Positions 7,478-15,639 of a stretch of 64,000 nt of DNA are shown in pieces. Made by a program: the position numbers and the translations under genes. The notes under the pieces were generated by a model that searched no databases, was not told where the DNA came from, and saw nothing but the letters and a program-made list of their open reading frames with translations. This stretch comes from Clostridiaceae bacterium OM02-2AC (GTDB lineage Bacteria; Bacillota_I; Bacilli_A; Erysipelotrichales; Erysipelotrichaceae): the NCBI GenBank assembly GCA_003481775.1, contig QULU01000001.1, forward strand, positions 124,436 to 188,435, given 5' to 3'. Position 1 is the stretch's first letter, and each line of letters begins with the position of its first letter.

Positions 7478-8713
7478 CTATTTCTGTGAAATCACAAAAT
7501 AATTTCGTTTTCCCTTTTTGATCAATGTACGTCCCTCAGAGATTGCATTGTTTGAGGATACGATAAATTCCACATCCTTCACCTTGTCTCCGTTGATTTG
7601 AATAGAGCCCTGATTGATCCATTCTCTTGCTTCTCGCTTGCTGCTTGCAATACCGGCCTGTACCAGCGTATCCGTCAAAGTCAGCTCATCATCGATGCTG
7701 CTAGCCTCAAAGCCCTTTAAAGCATCATGCAGCTCACCGGCATCCAGCTCCTTGATATTTCCCTTAAACAGTGCATTGGTGATTTTTAAGGCCTTATTGT
7801 ATTCCTCTTCCCCATGCAGGAAGGTAACAACCTCTTTCGCAAGTGTTTTCTGTGCCTCTCTGAAATGCGGTTCGGTTTTCACCTTTTCCTCCAGCGCGTC
7901 GATTTCCTCCTTGCTCAGGAAGGTCAGCTTCTTCAGGTAATCAATTACCTTTTCATCCTCGGAGTTTACGAGGAACTGATACATTTCATAGGCACTTGTT
8001 TTATGTTTGTCCAGCCATACCGTACCGGACTCGCTCTTTCCAAATTTCGTACCGTCAGCCTTGGTAATCAGTGGCATCGTCAGCCCATAGCACGCAACAT
8101 CCGCTCCATGCTTCTTGCGGATCAGCTCCAGACCGCTTGTGATATTCCCCCACTGATCCTGTCCGCCAAGCTGCAGCGTACAGCCCTTCTCCTCATACAG
8201 GTGCAAAAAGTCCAGCGCCTGCAAAATCATGTAGGAAAATTCGGTATAGCTGATACCGGCATCCAGACGACGCTTCACCGTTTCCTTGTTGATCATGTAA
8301 TTGACATTGAAGTATTTTCCATAATCCCGCAGGAAATCAATTACTGAAATATCCTTTGTCCAATCCAGATTATTTACCATTTCAAAGCCAAACAGCTCTT
8401 CAATCTGCTTACTCAGGCTCTGGTAGTTATACTCCAGCACCTCCTTTGTCAGCATATTGCGCTCACCGCTTGCCTTCGGATCTCCGATAAACCCGGTTGC
8501 TCCTCCAACCAGCATGATTGGATGGTGTCCATGCTCCTTTAACCGCTTCGCACACAGCAAAGAGGAATAGTGTCCAATATGCAGGGAATCACCGGTCGGA
8601 TCGGTTCCGATATAGAAGGTCAGCCCTCCGTTGTTTAATTTCTCTTCCAGCTCCGGACTTGTCACATCATTGATCAGTCCGCGGTATTTCAATTCATCAA
8701 ATAATTTCATCAT
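7478..8713 (-). CDS. tyrS: Tyrosyl-tRNA synthetase
   Basis: Charges tRNA-Tyr in the cytoplasm. The 411-residue protein has the class I HIGH motif in DPTGDSLHIGHYSSLL near residue 38, the KMSKS-equivalent KFGKSESG near residue 227, and a C-terminal S4-like RNA-binding domain from about residue 345 (SSKREAREWINQGSIQINGD). The ribosome-binding site AAGGAAG precedes a double ATG, so either the first or second Met may be used. Expression is controlled by the T-box leader directly upstream. Adjacent ccpA matches the neighbourhood in Bacillus. Confidence 0.96.
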   Translation of the reverse strand: MMKLFDELKYRGLINDVTSPELEEKLNNGGLTFYIGTDPTGDSLHIGHYSSLLCAKRLKEHGHHPIMLVGGATGFIGDPKASGERNMLTKEVLEYNYQSLSKQIEELFGFEMVNNLDWTKDISVIDFLRDYGKYFNVNYMINKETVKRRLDAGISYTEFSYMILQALDFLHLYEEKGCTLQLGGQDQWGNITSGLELIRKKHGADVACYGLTMPLITKADGTKFGKSESGTVWLDKHKTSAYEMYQFLVNSEDEKVIDYLKKLTFLSKEEIDALEEKVKTEPHFREAQKTLAKEVVTFLHGEEEYNKALKITNALFKGNIKELDAGELHDALKGFEASSIDDELTLTDTLVQAGIASSKREAREWINQGSIQINGDKVKDVEFIVSSNNAISEGRTLIKKGKRNYFVISQK

Positions 8714-8730
8714 CGTCTTCCTTTCTGAAA

Positions 8731-8944
8731 TAAAAAAACGCCCCTGTCATCCAAGGACGCAACATAGCGTGGTACCACCTTAGTTCTTCTATACAGAAGC
8801 ACTCAATGCCATAACGGGGCAATCCGTTCTACCTTTGCAGTAGACAGCTCCAAGGTGTATTTCTCAAGGCATCCCACAGCTTTTCACCAGCCAGCTGCTC
8901 TCTGAAGGGATCATCCCTAAGCTCTTTTCTTATCAACGCTTTCC
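8731..8944 (-). ncRNA. Tyr-specific T-box riboswitch leader of tyrS
   Basis: The minus-strand leader carries the 14-base T-box core AAGGTGGTACCACG (in 8767-8780), a stem I region with GGTGAAAAGCTG, and the specifier triplet UAC (Tyr) at 8857-8859 in the context GAGAAAUACACC. A terminator helix CGUCCUU / AGGGGCG followed by seven T residues ends at about 8731. Uncharged tRNA-Tyr would pair with the specifier and T-box, form the antiterminator and let transcription enter tyrS. The codon agrees with the downstream gene. Confidence 0.95.
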
Positions 8945-8950
8945 TTATTC

Positions 8951-8979
8951 AGGATATCTGTAATTTTAAAAATTGTCAA
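8951..8979 (-). promoter_or_regulatory. Sigma-A promoter of the tyrS T-box transcript
   Basis: A perfect TTGACA and TATCCT are separated by 17 bases; transcription would start near 8944. The -35 box lies immediately after the ccpA stop codon. Confidence 0.75.
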
Positions 8980-8981
8980 TC

Positions 8982-9977
8982 CTATTTTGTAGATTTTCTC
9001 GGTGTGTAAATGTAGCTCAGCTCGATTTCCTTATCGGTAACTTCATTTTCATCGTGTAGCATCTTTGTCAACAGACGCATAGCCACAGCACCTAAATCAT
9101 AATCCGGAATCTTAAATCCGGAAATCTGCGGACGTGCCATTGCATTGTATTTGCTGTCCAGAATACAGATCAATTCCATTTCATCCGGAATGCTGATGCC
9201 TGCTTCCTTCGCGGTATTCATCACCGCCATCGCCTGGGAATCACGATAGGTAATCACGACATCATGGCGAATCCCCTGCTTCATGTATTCCTTCAGGAAC
9301 AGATAGGAGGAACGGTATTCCTTTGGTATTTGAATGAAGTTTTCAAATTTCATCCCCTGCTCTTCAAATGCTCTGTTCAATCCGTCCAGCAGCTGCTTGA
9401 TCATCTGTGGATTCTTGCGATCCTCTACCAGTGCAATATTTTTCTTGCCCTGCTTGATGCAGCCGCTTGCGTATTCATATACAAGGTTCGCATAATCCAC
9501 ATAGACACTGCCCACGGTATCATCACTCATCTTATTGCCGATGACAACGATCGGCACCTGATATCTGGTCAGCTGATTCAATTCTTCCTTATTCAGCTTG
9601 TCATTGAAAATCACAACACCATCCACACGGGATTTGATGATATTTTCAATGATATCGTTCATTTCCGTAATACCCTCGGTTGTTGTATGCAGCATGATGT
9701 TGTATTTATATATTTTTGCCACATCGATCAGACCATTGATGATCTGTCCGGTATAGAAATAGCTTGCCTCCGGAACGATCAGCGCAATCGTTGTGGTTTT
9801 CTGCAATGCCAGTCCCTGTGCAATCGCATTTGGCTTGTAGCCCAGCTTTTCAATGGCTTCCTGTACCTTGATACGGGTATCCTCGCGCACGACCTCTGAA
9901 CCGTTGATTACACGGGATACTGTTGCCAGCGATACATCGGCTTCCTTTGCTACATCATAAATCGTAATTCTTTTCAT
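8982..9977 (-). CDS. ccpA: LacI-family regulator, probable catabolite control protein CcpA
   Basis: Global carbon regulator that, in Firmicutes, binds cre sites together with HPr-Ser46-P. The N-terminal helix-turn-helix (TIYDVAKEADVSLATVSRVIN) and hinge helix (KPNAIAQGLALQKTTT) are typical, followed by a periplasmic-binding-protein-like core with IYKYNIMLHTTT near residue 90. Length 331 matches CcpA (about 333). Placement next to tyrS and downstream of murC / DUF948 genes repeats the Bacillus arrangement and favours CcpA over a sugar-specific LacI paralogue. The ribosome-binding site is weak, and the gene may be cotranscribed with the two genes upstream. Confidence 0.82.
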   Translation of the reverse strand: MKRITIYDVAKEADVSLATVSRVINGSEVVREDTRIKVQEAIEKLGYKPNAIAQGLALQKTTTIALIVPEASYFYTGQIINGLIDVAKIYKYNIMLHTTTEGITEMNDIIENIIKSRVDGVVIFNDKLNKEELNQLTRYQVPIVVIGNKMSDDTVGSVYVDYANLVYEYASGCIKQGKKNIALVEDRKNPQMIKQLLDGLNRAFEEQGMKFENFIQIPKEYRSSYLFLKEYMKQGIRHDVVITYRDSQAMAVMNTAKEAGISIPDEMELICILDSKYNAMARPQISGFKIPDYDLGAVAMRLLTKMLHDENEVTDKEIELSYIYTPRKSTK

Positions 9978-9983
9978 AACCTG

Positions 9984-10532
9984 TTATCCCTTCCGACTGT
10001 CGTCTTCATCTGTGTCCAAGACACGCTTCAGTCCCTGAAAGGCAGCCTCCGCCGCTTTCAGTGTTCCTTTTTTCAGCTTTCTTACGCCTTTTTTCACCTG
10101 CTCGTCATTGCGCAGCGTATCGACCGTATCCGCTACGGCGTGAACAGATCGGCGTACATATTCGTTTTGACGAACCTCCTGTATGCCTTCCTGTACATAG
10201 CCTGCAAGCTTATCCGCAGCAGCGACAGCCTTTTTGCTGCCCGCCTGCACATCCTCACGCTGTGAAAACCGCTGCAGAGCATCCTGTGTTGACGCAAGCA
10301 GCCTCTGTGTCTCTTGTTTCAAACGTTCCATTCGCTCGTTCACTTCCATGGAATCCGCATGCTCACGCAGCCAGTCACGCATTTCCTGAAAAAGGCGCTG
10401 TAGCTGTTTGGCAGCATCATCCAGAATTTTCTTTGAACGCTCGCTCTCATCATCGTCACATTCCATGGTGATAATGGTGTACTTCGCCTTTCGTTCCAGA
10501 TCCTCGACTTCTTTTTCTCGTTCGTTATCCAT
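9984..10532 (-). CDS. Charged helical protein in the YtxH position
   Basis: A 182-residue soluble, highly charged protein made almost wholly of predicted helix, with repeated amphipathic segments such as KKAVAAADKLAGYVQEGIQE and KKGVRKLKKGTLKAAEAAFQ. There is no signal peptide or membrane segment. The apolipoprotein-like helical pattern is like that of YtxH-type proteins, and the location (after a DUF948 gene, before ccpA) matches Bacillus ytxH. However, YtxH normally begins with a membrane anchor, absent here, so homology is uncertain. GGAGTGAG at suitable spacing supports the start. Function unknown; perhaps envelope-associated through its DUF948 neighbour. Confidence 0.75.
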   Translation of the reverse strand: MDNEREKEVEDLERKAKYTIITMECDDDESERSKKILDDAAKQLQRLFQEMRDWLREHADSMEVNERMERLKQETQRLLASTQDALQRFSQREDVQAGSKKAVAAADKLAGYVQEGIQEVRQNEYVRRSVHAVADTVDTLRNDEQVKKGVRKLKKGTLKAAEAAFQGLKRVLDTDEDDSRKG

Positions 10533-10534
10533 GA

Positions 10535-10912
10535 TTATTCACTCACTCCATCCTCTTCATCACGATCGTCTTCCTTCTTCATACCGGCAAACACCCAGTC
10601 CTTGATGGAAGAAAAATTCTCTATGACAGCTACCAGAGTGGAACGTACCGCATGCTTGCTCGCCTCGTGAACACAATCTACCGTTTCACTCAGCTCGTTC
10701 AGCGTATTCAGCGGCTTGTCCAGTGTTTCTAATTGCCGGTTTGTCGTTTCCAGCGTCTTTGCCATCTTCACTACGGCATCATTCGCATTTTTCAATAAAA
10801 CGATCAGATGCTTCACAAAAACAGCAAGGAAAATCAGCACTACGACACCACAGATCGGCAATGCCTTGCTGGCGACACTGCTTGTTAATTCCAATAATTG
10901 ATCTAAACCCAT
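10535..10912 (-). CDS. DUF948 membrane-anchored protein (YtxG-like)
   Basis: A 125-residue protein with one N-terminal transmembrane helix (LPICGVVVLIFLAVFVKHLIVLL, written here only as residues 17-39) followed by a long helix with heptad character (AKTLETTNRQLETLDKPLN) and an acidic tail (DDRDEEDG). This is the layout of the DUF948 family, of which Bacillus YtxG is a member; the function is not known, although general stress and envelope links are reported. It lies directly downstream of murC and its stop codon overlaps the ribosome-binding region of the next gene, so the two are likely made together. Confidence 0.85.
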   Translation of the reverse strand: MGLDQLLELTSSVASKALPICGVVVLIFLAVFVKHLIVLLKNANDAVVKMAKTLETTNRQLETLDKPLNTLNELSETVDCVHEASKHAVRSTLVAVIENFSSIKDWVFAGMKKEDDRDEEDGVSE

Positions 10913-10962
10913 AGAAACACCTCTTTATTTATTCTAAAACAATTTGTAAGTTTTTTCAACTT

Positions 10963-12267
10963 CTATTGAAAAGTTTTTACAATATTTTTTAATTTGTATA
11001 TATCCTTGCTGCTCATGAACAGATATACGGCCGGACCGCGCTGTGCAAGCAGCCTTGCAGCTTCCTCATCCTCATTGATGACAGTCGCCTTCTCACATTT
11101 ATCCGCAAGGTCAGAAATCGTAATATCAATACCGTCTTCTTTTGCCGCATTCTCCGGAAAATGACACAGATACACTTCATCCGCCTGATTCAGCTCTTTT
11201 GCAAAACGATCCATGAAATAATAGATACGGGAATAGCGATCCGGCTTAAACAGGGCAATTACCTTCTTCCCCGGATACTTGATGCGTGCTGCCTCGATCA
11301 TATATTTCACAGCGGTCGGGTGATGTGCATAATCATCGATATAAACATTATCCCCGTTTTCTTCGATTGTAAACCTGCGTTTTACACCGGGAAAGCTTTG
11401 CAGTCCCTCCTGCAGCAATTCTTTGCTCAGCCCCTCCATGATACCGATAGCGATTACGCCCAGACTGTTCCACAACAATGGCTTACCGACAAATGGCAGA
11501 TCAAAATGTGCGAACAGCTTCTTACGATACAGCACATCAAACTGCATGCCGTCCTCGCTTTGCTTCACATGTACCGCCTGGACATCGTTATGATCCTCTA
11601 AGCCGTAATATAAATGTTCTGTTTTCACATGCAGGGAGCGCACAGCCGCATCGTCTCCAAAGAGTACAACACCCTTTTGGATCTGATTCGCAAAAGCCTC
11701 AAATGCGTCGCAGTAGTCCTCCATGTCCCTATAATAATCAACATGATCCAGCTCAATATTGGTGATAATGGCATATTCCGGCTTATATGCCAGAAAATGA
11801 CGCTGATACTCACAGGATTCCAGCACAAAATAACGGCTGTCCTTCGGCATTTCTCCGGTTCCATCACCAATCAGATAACCGGTTGGCGCCGCCAGGCTCA
11901 TAACATGGGACAGCATGCCGGTCGTCGTCGTTTTGCCATGTGTACCCGCTACGGATATCGATGTGTATTCTTTAGCAAGATTGCCTAGAAACTCATGATA
12001 CCAGTAGGTTTTTACAGTATCCATAGCCAGCGCCTTTTTCACCTCCGGATTGGATTCATTGAAAGCATTTCCGATTATCACGGTATCTCCCTCATGAATA
12101 TTATCAGCCGAAAATGACGTAATCGGAATATGACGCTCCTCCAGTGGCTGCTGGGTAAATATATATTTTTCAATATCGGAGCCGCTGACCTCATCCCCGC
12201 GATCTGCAACGATCGTCGCAAGAGACGCCATGCCGCTTCCTTTAATTCCAATGAAATGATAATGCAT
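10963..12267 (-). CDS. murC: UDP-N-acetylmuramate--L-alanine ligase
   Basis: Adds L-Ala to UDP-MurNAc in cytoplasmic peptidoglycan precursor synthesis. The 434-residue protein has the N-terminal UDP-binding loop HFIGIKGSGMASLA, the ATP-binding P-loop SVAGTHGKTTTTGML near residue 105, the segment NIELDHVDYY near residue 170, and the C-terminal ligase domain with DDYAHHPTAVKYMIEA. The in-frame GTG nine bases upstream would leave too little spacing to AGAGGTG, so the ATG at 12267 is chosen. It follows the K/E-rich gene after a short gap, probably in one operon. Confidence 0.95.
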   Translation of the reverse strand: MHYHFIGIKGSGMASLATIVADRGDEVSGSDIEKYIFTQQPLEERHIPITSFSADNIHEGDTVIIGNAFNESNPEVKKALAMDTVKTYWYHEFLGNLAKEYTSISVAGTHGKTTTTGMLSHVMSLAAPTGYLIGDGTGEMPKDSRYFVLESCEYQRHFLAYKPEYAIITNIELDHVDYYRDMEDYCDAFEAFANQIQKGVVLFGDDAAVRSLHVKTEHLYYGLEDHNDVQAVHVKQSEDGMQFDVLYRKKLFAHFDLPFVGKPLLWNSLGVIAIGIMEGLSKELLQEGLQSFPGVKRRFTIEENGDNVYIDDYAHHPTAVKYMIEAARIKYPGKKVIALFKPDRYSRIYYFMDRFAKELNQADEVYLCHFPENAAKEDGIDITISDLADKCEKATVINEDEEAARLLAQRGPAVYLFMSSKDIYKLKNIVKTFQ

Positions 12268-12281
12268 TAGAAACACCTCTT

Positions 12282-13001
12282 TTACTCTTTATTGATCGCA
12301 TCATCAACGCTGCTGATCGGTGTAGATTCTCCAAACAGAGAAATCTGCATCATATCATCGCTGTCCTCGCCTGGTGTTTTTTCAATCATATCCTCCAGCG
12401 GAACGCTGTTGATTTCTTCCTCCAGGTCGTATTTTTCAACCTCCTGCTGTGGAAGCTCTTCCTTTTTTAGCTTTTCTTTTTCTTCGATTTTTTCCTGTGC
12501 CTTTGCTTCAAATTCCTCCAGCTCACCGACACCGTAATACGGGGAGATAATGGTTCCCAGAGGATTTTTTTTCTTTGCGCGCTGCGGCAGCGGTGCCGCA
12601 CTCTTCTTCTTCGGCTTGCTCTCTTCTTCACTGGAACCGAAAATTGGAGAAATGACAGGTGAAAACTCAAATTCCTTTTTCTCCTCGCGCTTCACAGGCT
12701 TTTTCACACGCAGAGGCTCCTCACTCAAAACGATTGCTTCCTTTTCCTTCTCCTTCGGCTTTTCCTCCAGATCAATGGTCACAAACTTCTTTTCTTCCTT
12801 TTTCGGCTCCTTCGCTGCGGCAGCATGCGGATTAAAATATGACTCCATCTGCACATGCGTTTTTTCTTCCTCTACGACAGGAGAAGCCGTTGTTTTCTTT
12901 GGTTTTTCCTTGATTTCGATCGGTTCCAGTTCATCCTCTGCCAGAACCTCGGCATCTGTTTCTTCAAACAGAAGGCCTGCAAGTTTTTTAAATACTGACA
13001 T
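12282..13001 (-). CDS. K/E-rich, probably disordered protein with two ISPxxG motifs
   Basis: Not recognised as a named family. The 239-residue protein starts MSVFKKLAGLLFEE, then becomes a long low-complexity chain rich in Lys, Glu and Pro, probably disordered. Two short related motifs stand out: FSPVISPIFGSSEE near residue 113 and LGTIISPYYGVGELEE near residue 148. The C-terminus is acidic (EDMIEKTPGEDSDDMMQISLFGES). No signal peptide or membrane helix is visible. Short linear motifs in a disordered chain next to murC suggest a scaffold or adaptor, perhaps in cell-wall synthesis or division; that is inference only. The ribosome-binding site AAAGGA precedes the ATG. Confidence 0.8.
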   Translation of the reverse strand: MSVFKKLAGLLFEETDAEVLAEDELEPIEIKEKPKKTTASPVVEEEKTHVQMESYFNPHAAAAKEPKKEEKKFVTIDLEEKPKEKEKEAIVLSEEPLRVKKPVKREEKKEFEFSPVISPIFGSSEEESKPKKKSAAPLPQRAKKKNPLGTIISPYYGVGELEEFEAKAQEKIEEKEKLKKEELPQQEVEKYDLEEEINSVPLEDMIEKTPGEDSDDMMQISLFGESTPISSVDDAINKE

Positions 13002-13018
13002 ACATCATCGTCCTTTCG

Positions 13019-13348
13019 CTATTTCTGGGCAGCCAGAAAGTCGTTGATCTCTTTTTCAGTTTTTCTCAGCTTGGAAACAAAGCGGCCGCTTTCCTTACCA
13101 TCCTTATAGGCAACAAAGCTTGGAATCCCCATCACCATCAGTGCCTGACAGATATCGATATTTTCATCGCGGTCCACATAATAAAACGTATAGTCGCTGA
13201 ATGCCTCTACCAGCTTTGGCATGAACGGCTCAATAAAGCGGCAGTCCGGACACCAGTTCGCAGAAAATGTAAAGATGCTGACACCGTCCTTTGCGGCAGC
13301 CGCCTGAAATTCCTCCATGGAATGTAATGCAGTCATATATTCTTTCAT
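13019..13348 (-). CDS. Thioredoxin-family protein with WCPDC active site
   Basis: A 109-residue cytoplasmic thioredoxin fold with the redox motif ANWCPDCRFI near residue 31 and the cis-Pro loop MGIPSFVAYKDG near residue 74. The central dipeptide PD differs from GP of housekeeping thioredoxin and is typical of a family of small thioredoxin-like proteins in Firmicutes. GGAGCG precedes the ATG. It lies 17 bases upstream of the K/E-rich gene and about 30 bases downstream of trmB. Probably a disulfide reductase of unknown partner. Confidence 0.9.
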   Translation of the reverse strand: MKEYMTALHSMEEFQAAAAKDGVSIFTFSANWCPDCRFIEPFMPKLVEAFSDYTFYYVDRDENIDICQALMVMGIPSFVAYKDGKESGRFVSKLRKTEKEINDFLAAQK

Positions 13349-13376
13349 CGTATCGCTCCTTTTTTAGTATTCTATC

Positions 13377-14048
13377 CTATTTCTCAGGGAAAGGTGCATC
13401 CTTTTCCTGACCGCCCTTCACAAAGACCGCCCGATAGATCGGCTGTCCCTTTTCCAGAAAACGGCGTTCGTATTCCGTTATGACATCCTCTGCATGCTCC
13501 TCGCGGCGATAGTCAACGCTTACTTCCTTCAGCCGCCAGCCCTCCTCCTGAAATTCCATGAGCGAATATTCAAACAGAGCACTGTTGTCCGTTTTCATTT
13601 GAATTTCGCCATCCGGCTTCAGAATGTGTGCATAGCGCGCAATGAAGGCATGATTGGATAACCGTTTTTTATGGGCACGCTTTTTCGGCCAGGGATCGGA
13701 AAAATTCAAATGGATCACATCGACCTCTCCCTGTGCAAACCAGGTGTCAATCACCTCGGCATCTCCCTGAATATACAGCATATTCTCCGGCTGCTTCTCC
13801 AGTTGGGTATACTTGCGTACAGCCAGGGCAGCCACATTGATGTTTTTCTCAATGCCGACCCAGGCAATATCCGGATATTGCTGTGCCATCTGCACCCAAT
13901 AATCCCCTTTGCCTGTTCCGATTTCCACATGCAGCTCCTCACGCTTCAGGGTCTGCTTCCATGCTCCGGCAAGTGCCGCCGCATCCGCAACCACAACCTC
14001 CTGCTCTTTGAGAAAATCCTGAGCCCAGGGCAGTTTTCGCATTCTCAT
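13377..14048 (-). CDS. trmB: tRNA (guanine-N7)-methyltransferase
   Basis: Makes m7G46 in the variable loop of tRNAs using S-adenosylmethionine. The 223-residue protein begins MRMRKLPWAQ, contains the SAM-binding motif HVEIGTGKGDYWVQMA near residue 40, and the family signature NFSDPWPKKRAHKKRLS near residue 115. Length and motifs match the family throughout. GAGGAG lies upstream of the ATG. It follows pepV by 18 bases and precedes the thioredoxin gene. Confidence 0.95.
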   Translation of the reverse strand: MRMRKLPWAQDFLKEQEVVVADAAALAGAWKQTLKREELHVEIGTGKGDYWVQMAQQYPDIAWVGIEKNINVAALAVRKYTQLEKQPENMLYIQGDAEVIDTWFAQGEVDVIHLNFSDPWPKKRAHKKRLSNHAFIARYAHILKPDGEIQMKTDNSALFEYSLMEFQEEGWRLKEVSVDYRREEHAEDVITEYERRFLEKGQPIYRAVFVKGGQEKDAPFPEK

Positions 14049-14066
14049 ATTCGTTTGCTCCTCATA

Positions 14067-15458
14067 TTATTTCGCAAGCTGCTCTACCGCAGCAGTATAG
14101 ATGGCAGCCGCTCGCATCAGGTCATCAATGTGAATCGCCTCATCCTTCTGGTGACAGCCGCCGATAAACATATCCTTTGGCTGCTCCCTATTTGGTAATT
14201 CTGGACCAAATGCTACAAAATTTTCAAATTTCTTTGCATAGGTTCCGCCGCCAATCGTCATATTCGGCGTAAAGGTATCGTGGGTATAGTCCCGATAGAC
14301 ACCGCTCAACGTCTGTACCAGCTCTGAATTGGGGTCAACAAACAGCGGCTTCGTGTTTTTCTTCAGCTGCACATCCAGTGCATAGTCAAGCTTCTTCGCC
14401 GTATCGCTAAAGCCCTTCATAATGCGCGTTGGATCTGCGTCGTTTGGATAGCGGATATCGATTACGATGCTCGCCTCGTTCTGCTCGATGTTTACAATAC
14501 CGGTATTCATGGTCAAAAAGCCCATGTAGGCACCGTCTATATCAATACCCAGCGGTTTTCCCTGCCAGTCCTTCAGCATGGTATAGGTATCGTGGGCAAA
14601 TTTATCGCCATAGGTACAGCCGATGAAATTTAACAGATGCAGAGCTGCATTTACACCGTTATATGGCATGGCGGCATGTGCAAAGACACCCTCCATATGC
14701 AAAACAGCACTCTCATTGTCTAGGGTTTCCACGCTTCCCTTTAAATCAAAGGCCCGTAAATAGAACAGAAAGGCATCTAGATAGTCTTCCTTCCAGTCCC
14801 TAACCTCAGCACTTGCCTGTCCGATCACGATATTGCTGCGCTCTCCCGCATGCATGCTTGTAATCACAGTATCACACGTACCACTCAGCTCCACATGCAG
14901 ACCGCCCTTTTCTCCATAGATCACCGGAAAATCCGCATCCGGTGTAAAGCCAAGGGTTGGAAGCTCTCCATGCTTTGTATAGTAGTTCATGCACTCCATG
15001 CCGCTTTCTTCATCACAGCCCAGAATCAGCATGACCTTTCGATTCAGCTTGATTCCCTTATCCTTCAGCATTTTAAGCGCATAAAAGCCGGCCATGGCAG
15101 GTCCTTTATCATCCAGTGTCCCGCGTCCGAACATATACCCGTTCACGATTTCACCGCCAAAGGGATCTCTGCTCCAGCCTTCTCCGATCGGCACAATGTC
15201 CAAATGCGCCAGCACACCGACGCTTTCTTCCCCTTCCCCATATGCAATCACGCCGGCATAGCCGTCGTAATCCTTTATCTGAAAGCCTTCTCTTTTTCCA
15301 AGTTCCAGCATATAATCCAGTGCTTTTCTGCAGCCTGTGCCAAACGGCGCATGGGCTGTCTTTGTTTTGTCATCCCGCACAGAAGGAATGGCAATTAGAC
15401 CTCTCAGGTCTTGGATGAACGCATCCTTGTACGTTTCCAATTCCGTTAACCAGTTCAT
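14067..15458 (-). CDS. pepV: M20-family dipeptidase, PepV type
   Basis: Zinc-dependent dipeptidase (Xaa-His / broad dipeptides) acting in the cytoplasm. An open frame continues to 15554, but the ATG at 15458 has GAGGTG at six bases and gives the usual MNWLTELETYKDAF start. Metal-site motifs are VLAHLDIVPIGEGW near residue 81, RGTLDDKGP near residue 114, and CDEESGMECMNYY near residue 148, with GGGTYAKKFEN near residue 409. Length 463 fits PepV (about 470). It recycles peptides from wall or protein turnover. The preceding gene on the same strand is not close, so it probably has its own promoter. Confidence 0.92.
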   Translation of the reverse strand: MNWLTELETYKDAFIQDLRGLIAIPSVRDDKTKTAHAPFGTGCRKALDYMLELGKREGFQIKDYDGYAGVIAYGEGEESVGVLAHLDIVPIGEGWSRDPFGGEIVNGYMFGRGTLDDKGPAMAGFYALKMLKDKGIKLNRKVMLILGCDEESGMECMNYYTKHGELPTLGFTPDADFPVIYGEKGGLHVELSGTCDTVITSMHAGERSNIVIGQASAEVRDWKEDYLDAFLFYLRAFDLKGSVETLDNESAVLHMEGVFAHAAMPYNGVNAALHLLNFIGCTYGDKFAHDTYTMLKDWQGKPLGIDIDGAYMGFLTMNTGIVNIEQNEASIVIDIRYPNDADPTRIMKGFSDTAKKLDYALDVQLKKNTKPLFVDPNSELVQTLSGVYRDYTHDTFTPNMTIGGGTYAKKFENFVAFGPELPNREQPKDMFIGGCHQKDEAIHIDDLMRAAAIYTAAVEQLAK

Positions 15459-15595
15459 TCGATTCACCTCATGCATATATTCTACCACAAAGGAATGTGA
15501 ATACCTATGATTATTTTCATAAATTTTCATAAAAGTTTCTAACGCCGCAAACACAGGGATTGCATCCGTTTATAAAAGCCGGGTATTGAAAAAAT

Positions 15596-15627
15596 ACATA
15601 AAAAGAGGCAGTCCGTCCGGATTGCCT
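15596..15627 (-). terminator. Intrinsic terminator of pnp
   Basis: GGCAATCC / GGACTGCC (one mismatch) followed by CTCTTTTT on the minus strand, just beyond the pnp stop at 15640. Confidence 0.75.
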
Positions 15628-15639
15628 CCATTCTGTTCG

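Noticed and set aside
8982-9977. A sugar-specific LacI repressor instead of CcpA
   Set aside because: No sugar operon is adjacent, the N-terminus and length match CcpA, and the murC / DUF948 / tyrS neighbourhood is that of CcpA. It cannot be fully excluded.
12400-12960. Purine-rich repetitive DNA as a repeat array
   Set aside because: The pattern comes from Lys/Glu codons in a continuous reading frame; no unit repeats exactly.
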